NCBI RefSeq assembly: GCF_000389635.1
Contig: NC_021182.1
Location: 1,984,001-2,048,000, forward strand
Direction: 5' to 3'
Length of the DNA: 64,000 nt
From: Clostridium pasteurianum BC1
GTDB lineage: Bacteria > Bacillota > Clostridia > Clostridiales > Clostridiaceae
Below the pieces are notes generated by a model. It had not been told where the DNA came from and made no database searches. It saw only the letters and a list, made by a program, of their open reading frames with translations. Every line of letters starts with the position of its first letter. Positions within the stretch are counted from its first letter, which is position 1. Shown here one piece after another: positions 53,524 through 60,887 of the stretch. Position numbers and translations under genes: made by a program.

Positions 53524-53727
53524 ATGTTAAAAAAATATGAGATTCTTTTAACTGTGGTATTTATGGGTATTTTTGCAGGCATATATTTATATGTATATGG
53601 GGAAATTTCTAGGGAAGCAAGTATGGCTATTTTTTTCTTGGGAATGTTGAGTTTGTTATCCTTTGCAACTAGCGACAATGATTTGGAAAAGTCTGTATAT
53701 GATTTGCAAAATATTGAAATGCAATAA
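53524..53727 (+). CDS. small two-helix membrane protein
   Basis: 67 aa. Helix 1 EILLTVVFMGIFAGIYLYVY, helix 2 SMAIFFLGMLSLLSF, short acidic tail DNDLEKSVYDLQ. Starts 3 bp after the DUF1858 gene with GAGGAGAG in that gene's end, so the two form an operon. Function unknown. Confidence 0.7.
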   Translation: MLKKYEILLTVVFMGIFAGIYLYVYGEISREASMAIFFLGMLSLLSFATSDNDLEKSVYDLQNIEMQ

Positions 53728-53791
53728 GGTATCTTCAAAAAATAATTAGTCAATATGCTTGGCCTATTTTGTATCTTCTCATTTTATTTAT

Positions 53792-53826
53792 TATCATATG
53801 TTTAAAAAATTTTTAAACATATGATA
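53792..53826. promoter_or_regulatory. perfect 35-bp palindrome next to a promoter
   Basis: Arms of 17 bp (TATCATATGTTTAAAAA and its exact complement) around one base. No U-run follows. It abuts the TTGACA of the T-box promoter by 5 bp, so an operator for a dimeric regulator is as likely as a hairpin. Confidence 0.5.
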
Positions 53827-53831
53827 TAATA

Positions 53832-53860
53832 TTGACATTTAACATAATTAGGTATATGAT
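53832..53860 (+). promoter_or_regulatory. σA promoter of the T-box transcript
   Basis: TTGACA (53832-53837) and TATGAT (53855-53860) separated by 17 bp; the T-box leader starts about 8 bases on. Confidence 0.75.
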
Positions 53861-53867
53861 ATAAAAA

Positions 53868-54130
53868 ATGAAAGTTAAAGTCAATGAAGAGAAGTAGTAG
53901 ATATAGAAAATTAGTTAAAGCGAGCTTGGAATGGTGGGAGCCAGGTACTGTAGTTTATATTGAATGGATCTCTGAGATGTGATGCGAAATAATAGTAGCA
54001 GCAAACGGTAGTCTACCGTTAAAAGGACAGGGTATCGAGTAAAATCTGTACCTGATAAAGATCGTTTTATATTAAGGTGGTATAGCGAAATAATCATTTT
54101 GTCCTTATTGGATGAAATGTTTTTTTGTTT
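53868..54130 (+). promoter_or_regulatory. T-box leader, apparent tryptophan specifier
   Basis: Stem I with AAGCGAGCTTGGAATGGTGG and GAGCCAGG, specifier loop in TTGAATGGATCTCTGAG, in which TGG stands in the usual place after GAA and before A. The antiterminator has AAGGTGGTATAGCGAAA, and the terminator is ATTTTGTCCTTATTGGATGA with TTTTTTTG (54121). The acceptor-binding bulge reads TGGT, pairing with a discriminator A, whereas tRNA-Trp normally has G. Confidence 0.8.
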
Positions 54131-54192
54131 TTATAGCTTTTATTTTAGCTTATTTAATGGTAGTTTCTAAAACATTAAATTGAAAGTTAATT

Positions 54193-54273
54193 TTATCTGA
54201 TGACTATCTACTCTAATACTCCCACCGATTTTCGTAAAGTGGGAGTGAAGAGTGGCTCGTTCCTGGATATGAC
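54193..54273 (+). repeat. dispersed hairpin element, copy 6 (3' truncated)
   Basis: TTATCTGATGACTATCTACT, stem ACTCCCACC / GTGGGAGT, AGAGTGG and TTCCTGGATA are present. The 3' terminal hairpin is missing. It sits between a complete T-box and a second, headless T-box. Confidence 0.75.
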
Positions 54274-54289
54274 CTTATATAAAACAAAA

Positions 54290-54345
54290 ATATGGGTGGC
54301 ACCACGGTCACTTCGTCCCATTTTAGGATGAAGTGGCCTTTTTTG
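54290..54345 (+). promoter_or_regulatory. headless T-box antiterminator/terminator
   Basis: ATGGGTGGCACCACGGTCAC is the T-box consensus (GGGTGGCACCGCG-like) and CACTTCGTCCC ... GGATGAAGTGG with TTTTTT is its terminator. Stem I is absent. Its bulge TGGC fits a discriminator G, as in tRNA-Trp. Downstream is the tautomerase-methyltransferase pair. Confidence 0.8.
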
Positions 54346-54376
54346 ATTATATAGTTAGTTATAAGGAGGTAAGACA

Positions 54377-54766
54377 GTGGCGCAAATCAAAGTATATGGA
54401 CTAAAACAAAATTTGAATATTATTAAAACAGAGTTATCTGATATTATTCATTCTTGCGTTGTAAATGCACTGCAATATCCGGTAGAAAAAAGATTTCACA
54501 GATTTTTTCCTTTAGATAAAGAAAATTTCTATTTTCCAAAAGGAAGAACAGACAAATATACCATAATTGAAATCAGTATTTTTGAGGGTAGAAGTGTTGA
54601 AGCAAAGAAGAAGCTAATAAGACTTTTATTTAAGGTTATTGAAAAAGAATTGAATATTTCACCTAATGATATTGAGATAACAATTTTTGAAACTCCTAAA
54701 TATAATTGGGGGATAAGAGGGTTGCCTGGAGATGAATTGAAATTAGATTATAAGGTTGAAATATGA
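54377..54766 (+). CDS. tautomerase-fold protein
   Basis: 129 aa with the two β-α-β units of the tautomerase/MIF superfamily (YusQ-like): NIIKTELSDIIHSCVVNAL, KRFHRFFPLDKENFYFP, TIIEISIFEGRSVEAKKKLI, and IEITIFETPKYNWGIRG. The catalytic N-terminal Pro of the superfamily is not there: the second residue is Ala (MAQIK). It may therefore not be a classic tautomerase. GTG start after AAGGAGGTAAG. Confidence 0.78.
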   Translation: MAQIKVYGLKQNLNIIKTELSDIIHSCVVNALQYPVEKRFHRFFPLDKENFYFPKGRTDKYTIIEISIFEGRSVEAKKKLIRLLFKVIEKELNISPNDIEITIFETPKYNWGIRGLPGDELKLDYKVEI

Positions 54767-54785
54767 TTTTATGGGGGGTAAAATT

Positions 54786-55475
54786 TTGGATAAAAAATTA
54801 GAATTAGAGGATTTTGTTCTCATCGGAAGGACTTTTGAAGAGTATTACAGAATGTTTCACTTAGAAAGTATAGATAAAAATGAAAAAATATTAGATGTAG
54901 CTTCAGGAGTAAGTTCTTTCTGCTCAGAAGCAAATGCAAAGGGATATAATGTTACTGCTGCTGATAGAGTTTATAGGTTCAATCCTGAGGAAATAGAAGA
55001 AAAGTGTTCTAAAGATTTAAAAGAAACTATGGAGAAATTGACATCAATAAAAGCGTTATATAAATGGGATTTTTTCAAGGATATTGAACAATTAAAAAAT
55101 CATCGTGAAAGAGCGTATAGAGGATTTATAAAAGATTTTAAATTATATAGAGATGATAGATATATAATTTCAGAATTTCCTAGTAATAATTTTAAAGAAA
55201 ATCAATTTGATGTATCGCTTATATCACACTTTTTATTCTTATATGATGAACATATGAATTATGAATTTCACAAACAAATTATTAATGAGGTTATAAGAAT
55301 AACAAGGAAAGAGATAAGAATATTTCCAATTGCCAATTTAAAAGCTCAAAGATCTCCTTTCATTGAGAAATTCATGGGAGATAAAGCTTTTAATAATTAT
55401 GAGATTAATATAGTGAAAGTTAATTACGAATTTATAAAAGGTGGAAATGAAATGTTAGTAGTTAAGATTAAGTGA
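54786..55475 (+). CDS. class I SAM-dependent methyltransferase-like protein
   Basis: 229 aa from TTG 54786 with GGGGGG upstream. The SAM site is EKILDVASGVSSFCSEANAK, degenerate at the usual GxGxG (DVASGVSSF), followed by VTAADRVYRF. The later part with FDVSLISHFLFLYDEH and VIRITRKEIRIFPIANL fits the fold. Substrate unknown. It is probably in an operon with the tautomerase-fold gene under the T-box. Confidence 0.7.
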   Translation: MDKKLELEDFVLIGRTFEEYYRMFHLESIDKNEKILDVASGVSSFCSEANAKGYNVTAADRVYRFNPEEIEEKCSKDLKETMEKLTSIKALYKWDFFKDIEQLKNHRERAYRGFIKDFKLYRDDRYIISEFPSNNFKENQFDVSLISHFLFLYDEHMNYEFHKQIINEVIRITRKEIRIFPIANLKAQRSPFIEKFMGDKAFNNYEINIVKVNYEFIKGGNEMLVVKIK

Positions 55476-55623
55476 TTTGATTACAAATTTAGTAAATAGT
55501 TATATTAACCTTCATTCATTAAGTAATTCAATAAGCCATTAGTAATGATTAATTCTTTTAAAATTTTACACATAAATATGTAAATAAAAAATTATTAATA
55601 GAATTTTTAGGGGGTTTTTCGAT

Positions 55624-56070
55624 ATGGATAATATAAAAGATATGTTAGAGAAAAATAAAATTGAATTTGAGTTTATTCATCACGCTAAACCAGTATACTC
55701 TGCAGAGGATGGTGCAAATTTGTTTAATATTAAAATTGGACAGACAGCACCAAATCTTATAATATATACTGATATTGGATTTTACTCACTTATTATTTCA
55801 GGTATTAGGGATAAAGTGGATTTTAAAATTATAAAAAAGCTTTTAAAATGTAATGATGTCAGGCTGGCAACAAAAGATGAGGTGAAGCAGGTAACAGGTT
55901 TATCAGTTGGTAGTGTTGCTTTGTTTAGTAAATTAACTTGTATAGTTGATAAAAAACTTTTAGAAAATGATTTTATATATGGTGGAACCGGTAAAAAGAA
56001 TTATACATTAAAAGTTCAGCCTGAAGCTTTATTTAAGTTAAACCGAGTTGTTGAAGTTATAGAGTTGTAA
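55624..56070 (+). CDS. YbaK/ProX-type aminoacyl-tRNA deacylase
   Basis: 148 aa single deacylase domain. It hydrolyses mischarged tRNA (family knowledge; Cys-, Ala- or others on tRNA-Pro). Recognisable segments: FEFIHHAKPVYSAEDGANLF, conserved Lys in FKIIKKLLKCNDVRLA, VTGLSVGSVALF and DFIYGGTGKKNYTLKV. Start ATG with AGGGGGT upstream. Confidence 0.85.
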   Translation: MDNIKDMLEKNKIEFEFIHHAKPVYSAEDGANLFNIKIGQTAPNLIIYTDIGFYSLIISGIRDKVDFKIIKKLLKCNDVRLATKDEVKQVTGLSVGSVALFSKLTCIVDKKLLENDFIYGGTGKKNYTLKVQPEALFKLNRVVEVIEL

Positions 56071-56087
56071 CAGAGATTGGGGAATTG

Positions 56088-56201
56088 ATGTCGAAATTAA
56101 AGAATTCAAAGCTTGTTGCATTGGCAACAAGAAGAGCATCCAGTTTTTATTATGCAGTTGGGTATGAAAAATCAGCTGAATATTTTAGAAAAGTGTTGTA
56201 A
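56088..56201 (+). pseudogene. C-terminal fragment of a GNAT acetyltransferase
   Basis: 37 codons from ATG read LATRRASSFYYAVGYEKSAE then YFRKVL and stop, typical of the last strand and helix of GNAT enzymes (RAxxFYxxxGYEKSAxYFRK). The acetyl-CoA binding part is missing. Confidence 0.7.
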
Positions 56202-56227
56202 TATATAATAAGTATCTATTAAATATC

Positions 56228-56336
56228 TAGTGACGTGCTGCTGTTGTATCTAAACTTTTAACTAGAAATTTTTGCCTCGTATGTAGTGACTAGTTTATTA
56301 AGAGGAGAGTGTTACAGTGGATAATCATTAGATAAA
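56228..56336 (-). repeat. dispersed hairpin element, copy 7 (reverse, degenerate)
   Basis: Corresponds to the copy at 34346-34468: GTGACGTGCTGCTGTTGTATCT versus GGGACGTGCCGATGTTATCT in short segments, and GAGTGTTACAGTGG ... ATTAGATAA for the head. The core is interrupted by about 40 unrelated bases. Confidence 0.6.
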
Positions 56337-56372
56337 GATTATGAAAGTATATATAAAGGATGTGATGTTTCA

Positions 56373-56924
56373 ATGAGTAAACTATTTTTTATTTCAGATA
56401 TACACGGATCACTATATTATCTAAAAAAGGTTTTAGAAATATATGAAAGTGAAAAAGCTGACTATATAATTATTTTAGGTGATGAATTATATCATGGTGC
56501 CAGAAATCCTCTGCCAAAGGATTATAATCCTAAGGAAGTAGCGGAGCTTCTAAATACATATAAAAATAAAATTATAGCTGTACGTGGAAATTGTGACAGT
56601 GAAGTTGACGAAATGGTACTGGAATATCCTATGATGGCCCCATATTCTATTGTTCTATACAACGGAAGAAGATTATTTTTAACTCATGGACACATATACG
56701 ACAGGGATAAATTACCTAATTTGAGTAGTGGTGATGCCATAATATATGGTCACATTCATGTACCTTTAGCAGAAAAACAAAATAATATTTTTGTGATCAA
56801 TCCTGGGTCAATTACTTTCCCAAAAGAAGGAAATCCTAATTCCTATGGGATTCTAGAAAATAACATTTTTAAGATTAAGGGTTTAGAGGGTAATGTTATT
56901 AAAGAAATAAGCTTCAGTGAATAA
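56373..56924 (+). CDS. yfcE: YfcE-type metallophosphodiesterase
   Basis: 183 aa calcineurin-like phosphoesterase. Metal motifs FISDIHGS, IIILGDELYHG, VRGNCDSE, LTHGHIYD and YGHIHVP give the full D-H, GD, GNC(D), GHTH set. E. coli YfcE acts on simple phosphodiesters; physiological substrate unknown. Length is normal. The upstream region holds an old repeat and a GNAT tail. Confidence 0.9.
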   Translation: MSKLFFISDIHGSLYYLKKVLEIYESEKADYIIILGDELYHGARNPLPKDYNPKEVAELLNTYKNKIIAVRGNCDSEVDEMVLEYPMMAPYSIVLYNGRRLFLTHGHIYDRDKLPNLSSGDAIIYGHIHVPLAEKQNNIFVINPGSITFPKEGNPNSYGILENNIFKIKGLEGNVIKEISFSE

Positions 56925-56936
56925 GCGGTTAAATTC

Positions 56937-56999
56937 ATCTGATGCCTAAACAACTAATAACTGCAAAACTCCACCTGATGCTAAGAATTCTGTTTATAG
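56937..56999 (+). repeat. dispersed hairpin element, copy 8 (3' end only)
   Basis: CATCTGATGCCTAAA near the start and the 3' hairpin arm ACTCCACCTGATGCTAAGAA, then TTCTGTTTATA. Matches the terminal part of copies 3 and 5. Confidence 0.6.
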
Positions 57000-57096
57000 G
57001 AAAAATGCTAAAAATATTGTATTATAATAATAAACGCTAATTTTAAAGATAATAGATATAAAAAGTATCCATGTAAGAAAATAATGAGGTGAGCTA

Positions 57097-58782
57097 ATGA
57101 GTAATATTTCAACAGACAAAAAAACAGTTCATACAAAGCTGAGAGGGAGAGAACTATTAAACAATCCTCTTCTAAATAAAGGTACTGCTTTTTCAAAAAA
57201 GGAGAGAGAAAGTCTTGGTTTAGCAGGTCTATTACCATCTCAAGTTGAAGATATAGAAAAGCAGGAAGACAGATGTTACAAACAGTTTTTATCTAAACCA
57301 GATAATTTTTCAAAACATCTATACTTAATGGGTTTATATGATTTAAACAGAACACTTTTTTACAAGGTGGTAACTTCACATATAAAGGAAATGCTTCCTA
57401 TAATATATACTCCTACTATAGGAACTGGAGTAAAAAAATACAGTGAAGAATTTAAGAGCCCTTTAGATAGCCTTTATCTATCTATAGATGATAAAGGAAA
57501 TATGGAAAAAGCTTTTGATAATCTTAATGAAGATGATATTGAGGTAATGGTTATTACAGATTCCCAGGGGATACTAGGCATTGGCGACTGGGGCGTCAAT
57601 GGAGTAGATATATCCATAGGAAAGCTTGCAGTTTATACCGCTGCGGCAGGAGTAGATCCATCTAAAGTATTACCTGTAGTTTTAGATGTGGGAACTGATA
57701 ATAAAGAACTTTTAGAAAGTGAATTATACCTTGGAAATCGTCATGTAAGAGTACAAGGCAAAGAATACTATGATTTTATAGACCAATTTGTAAAAGCTGC
57801 GTTAAAAAAATTTCCTAAGGTTTTAATTCATTGGGAGGATTTCGGTAGAGAAAATGCTCATAAAGTGTTAGAAAAATATAAAGATAAAATTCTTACATTT
57901 AATGATGACATCCAAGGTACTGGAGCAATGATAGTTTCAGCAGTTATGTCTATGAGTAAGGCTTCAAATACTTTATTAAAAGATCAGAAAATAGTTATTT
58001 TTGGTGCTGGAACAGCAGGAATAGGAATAGCAAATCAAATCTCTTCTGCCATGGAAAGGGAAGGATTATCAAAAGAAGAAGCTAAAAATAGATTTTGGTG
58101 TATTGATAGATATGGGCTTCTTATTGAAGACATGGACACTTTAACAGATTTCCAAAAACCTTATGCAAGAAAACGAAGTGAATTTGGTGATTTTAAAGAT
58201 AGAAATGTTGAATTGCTTGATGTAGTAAAGATAGTAAAACCTACTATGCTTATAGGATGTTCAGGGGTTGCTGGAGCTTTTAAGGAAGAAGTAATAAGAG
58301 AAATGGCTAAGGGAGTAGAAAATCCTGCTATAATGCCAATATCAAATCCAACAAGTCTCGCAGAAGCAGTGCCAAAGGATTTAATAGAATGGACAGAGGG
58401 AAAGGGACTTATAGTCACAGGCAGCCCTTTTGAACCGGTAGAGTATAAGGGAACAACTTATAAAATAGGCCAGGCAAATAATGCTCTATTATTTCCTGGA
58501 CTTGGCTTTGGAGCAATGATAGCAAAACCACGTTATGTAAGTGAAAAAATGCTGGAGGCATCATCAAAGGCTGTAGCAGAATTTGTAGACCTAAGTGAAA
58601 AGGGTGCACCTCTTTTACCAGAGGTGGAAATGCTTCATCAGGTTTCACAAGCTGTAGCTGTAAAAGTTATAGAAGCTGCATTAGAAGAAGGAATTAATAC
58701 TGTAGAAATTAAAGATGTAAAGAAGGTAGTGTCAGATGAAACTTGGTATCCAGAGTATTATGATATAGCACCAGAAGATTAG
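57097..58782 (+). CDS. NAD-dependent malic enzyme
   Basis: Oxidatively decarboxylates malate to pyruvate. The large (561 aa), SfcA/MaeA-type enzyme: YTPTIGTGVKKYSEEF, GILGIGDWGVNGVDISIGKL, metal/catalytic LIHWEDFGRENA, FNDDIQGTGAMI, nucleotide motif GAGTAGIGIA, and PISNPTSLAEA. Starts MSNISTDKK after GAGGTGAG. In an anaerobe it links C4 acids and pyruvate. Monocistronic. Confidence 0.93.
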   Translation: MSNISTDKKTVHTKLRGRELLNNPLLNKGTAFSKKERESLGLAGLLPSQVEDIEKQEDRCYKQFLSKPDNFSKHLYLMGLYDLNRTLFYKVVTSHIKEMLPIIYTPTIGTGVKKYSEEFKSPLDSLYLSIDDKGNMEKAFDNLNEDDIEVMVITDSQGILGIGDWGVNGVDISIGKLAVYTAAAGVDPSKVLPVVLDVGTDNKELLESELYLGNRHVRVQGKEYYDFIDQFVKAALKKFPKVLIHWEDFGRENAHKVLEKYKDKILTFNDDIQGTGAMIVSAVMSMSKASNTLLKDQKIVIFGAGTAGIGIANQISSAMEREGLSKEEAKNRFWCIDRYGLLIEDMDTLTDFQKPYARKRSEFGDFKDRNVELLDVVKIVKPTMLIGCSGVAGAFKEEVIREMAKGVENPAIMPISNPTSLAEAVPKDLIEWTEGKGLIVTGSPFEPVEYKGTTYKIGQANNALLFPGLGFGAMIAKPRYVSEKMLEASSKAVAEFVDLSEKGAPLLPEVEMLHQVSQAVAVKVIEAALEEGINTVEIKDVKKVVSDETWYPEYYDIAPED

Positions 58783-58925
58783 AAGAGTAAAAAATAGTAA
58801 GCTTTAATGAATCCCTAAAACTAAAATAAATATATAATAACAGCAATATAATAAGATTTTTAGATTAGTCAATATTTGCTTAAAAATAACAGGATAAGTA
58901 AAATAAAAGTGATAAGGGGATATAT

Positions 58926-59504
58926 ATGGGTACACATAAATTTAATGTGAATAATAAGAGTAAACTTGATAGTGAAAATAGAAGAAAAATATTACCTCCA
59001 GAGGAGACTCTTTTAAGCTTTGGATTACATGAAGGAGATACAATGGCTGATATTGGCTGTGGTATTGGATATTTTACTATTCCAGCAGCTGAAATTGTAT
59101 CTGATATTGGGAAAATATTTGCAATGGATATATCACCTGAAATGCTAAAAGAAGTTCAAATGAAAATGGAGAAAAATAATATCATCAATATAGAAACTGT
59201 ATTGACAGAAGAAAATGACTTGAAAATAGAAAATCACAAAGTAAGTATTGCCTTTATAAGTTTTGTACTGCATGAAGCAGAGCATAGAGAAAAGTTTCTA
59301 AAGGAAGTAAAGAGAATAATTTCTCCAAAGGGCAGAATAACTATTATTGAATGGAAAAAGAGTGATAGTGAATTTGGTCCTCCTTTAGACCATAGATTAG
59401 ATGAAGTGGTTTCTGTTGAATTATTGAGTAATGCAGGATTTATAAATATATCAAGTATAAATATAAATGAAAATTTTTATGCTTTAATAGGAGAAATGAA
59501 CTAA
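58926..59504 (+). CDS. class I SAM-dependent methyltransferase, UbiE/MenG-like
   Basis: 192 aa. SAM motif ADIGCGIGYFTIPAAEIV, acidic loop AMDISPEML, motif SFVLHEAEHREKFLKEVKRI, then SPKGRITIIEW. It begins with PPEETLLSFGLHEGD typical of small UbiE-like clostridial methyltransferases. It is a conceivable demethylmenaquinone methyltransferase for the incomplete pathway, but the family is broad and the gene lies outside the men clusters. RBS AAGGGGAT. Confidence 0.75.
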   Translation: MGTHKFNVNNKSKLDSENRRKILPPEETLLSFGLHEGDTMADIGCGIGYFTIPAAEIVSDIGKIFAMDISPEMLKEVQMKMEKNNIINIETVLTEENDLKIENHKVSIAFISFVLHEAEHREKFLKEVKRIISPKGRITIIEWKKSDSEFGPPLDHRLDEVVSVELLSNAGFINISSININENFYALIGEMN

Positions 59505-59530
59505 ATAACTTAATTAATAAAGACATTAAT

Positions 59531-59582
59531 TAAAAGGGGATGTAAAGTTTTGTTTATATAACTTTACATCCCCTTTAATTTT
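59531..59582. terminator. bidirectional terminator
   Basis: TTAAAAGGGGATGTAAAGTT / AACTTTACATCCCCTTTAA arms with A/T-runs on both sides. Between the convergent methyltransferase and phosphatase genes. Confidence 0.9.
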
Positions 59583-59590
59583 GACATTAT

Positions 59591-60229
59591 TTAAACATGA
59601 GATTTAATGCTACTATCTTCAGGAAGATGGCTTGTATCATTTAACCCTAGAATTAATGGAACCATATTGTCATCAAAATGTAATTTACTTATGGAAGTAT
59701 TACCTAGACGAATCCTGTGGTACATGGTCATATTCCAGTTAAAAATTCCTATTAAAGCTGCTTTTATAATGCCACCATGGGCAACCACTGCAATATTTTT
59801 ATCTTTATTTTCTGTAACGATTTTTAGAAGGGCATTTGTAGCTCTGATGCTAGCTTCCTTTAAACTATGGTCGCCTCCGCAAAGAGGACCTGTGGTATCA
59901 TCCATTATCCACTTTTTAAATGGCTCGGGGTAATTATTTCTTATATCTTTCACAGTTAAGCCTTCCCATTCACCAAAGTCTATTTCGCGTAATTCGGGAT
60001 AAATTATAGGATTAAGATCAGTACCTTCAGATATAATTTCTGCAGTTTTTAACGCTCTTTTTAATGGGCTACAATATATGTAATCAAAATTTTTTTCAAG
60101 TCGTTTCTTTAAAAATTCTGCTTGCTTTATGCCTTCATTGGATAAATCTATATCTTTACTTCCTTGAAATTTTCCCAAGGCATTCCACTCAGTTTCTCCG
60201 TGTCTTATTAGCATTATTGAAGTGCTCAT
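59591..60229 (-). CDS. histidine phosphatase (phosphoglycerate mutase-like)
   Basis: 212 aa. Catalytic RHGETEWN near residue 10, second Arg in CSPLKRALKTAEII, EIDFGEWEG with the acid, and VVAHGGIIKA with the second His. Could be an alpha-ribazole phosphatase (CobC) or a broad-specificity phosphatase (GpmB/PhoE); no cobalamin genes are next to it, so it is left general. RBS on the minus strand GGAGGTTTTGG. Confidence 0.88.
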   Translation of the reverse strand: MSTSIMLIRHGETEWNALGKFQGSKDIDLSNEGIKQAEFLKKRLEKNFDYIYCSPLKRALKTAEIISEGTDLNPIIYPELREIDFGEWEGLTVKDIRNNYPEPFKKWIMDDTTGPLCGGDHSLKEASIRATNALLKIVTENKDKNIAVVAHGGIIKAALIGIFNWNMTMYHRIRLGNTSISKLHFDDNMVPLILGLNDTSHLPEDSSIKSHV

Positions 60230-60552
60230 TGAAAACCAAAACCTCCATGTTTTAATTTATTTTAATTGATTACCATAAGCATAAATCATATAATCAAATT
60301 GTCAAGCTTAAGAATTGAATATTTTGAGTTTAACGTGTAAATTTCAGCCAAAATTGTGTATTTAATTAATAGCAGTAAGTAAAACGGATTTAAGTAAAAT
60401 TAATATTTTATAGTAAGTATAATTTATCTACATAATAGATGAACGTTTTTAATAAAAATTATATTAATTATTATTTATAAAATATCAATTTATGAAGGGT
60501 AATTTTTAATTTCAATAAAATTTAATATTGATAATAATTTTTATAAAAGCTA

Positions 60553-60581
60553 TTGACAGTGATAATAAAAATAGATATCAT
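60553..60581 (+). promoter_or_regulatory. σA promoter of metH
   Basis: TTGACA and TATCAT with 17-bp spacing, ~35 bp before the SAM riboswitch. Confidence 0.75.
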
Positions 60582-60612
60582 ATGAACTAAAGAAAATTTA
60601 ATAATTTGATTC

Positions 60613-60775
60613 TTAATCTTATCGAGAGAGGTGGAGGGACTGGCCCTATGAAACCCAACAACCGGCATTTAATCGAAAATGTGGCGGTGTTAATTCCAGC
60701 AGAAATTTTCTGAAAGATAAGAGAAGAAGTGAATAGGTGTTATTTACTGCTTTTCTTATGAAGGGCAGTTTTTTA
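60613..60775 (+). promoter_or_regulatory. SAM-I riboswitch (S-box) with terminator
   Basis: P1 arm CTTATCGAGAGAGGTGGAGG, then GGACTGGCCCTATGAAACCC, CAACAACCGGC, GTGGCGGTGTTAATTCCAGC, closing AGATAAGA. The expression platform has terminator ACTGCTTTTC-TTAT-GAAGGGCAGT with TTTTTT (60746-60775); its 5' arm can instead pair with GAAGAAGTGAATA following the aptamer. SAM binding should stop transcription before metH. Confidence 0.95.
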
Positions 60776-60887
60776 TTTTTAAAATTTTTATGATAATTGG
60801 TTTTATACTTGCAAAATTTATATAATATGCTTAAGCTATTTATAATATAATTTTTATGTTATTTACACGTTAGGGGGCCTTATTTTT

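Noticed and set aside
57008-57238. 76-codon minus-strand frame
   Set aside because: Overlaps the start of the malic enzyme gene, with no ribosome site; composition is non-protein-like.
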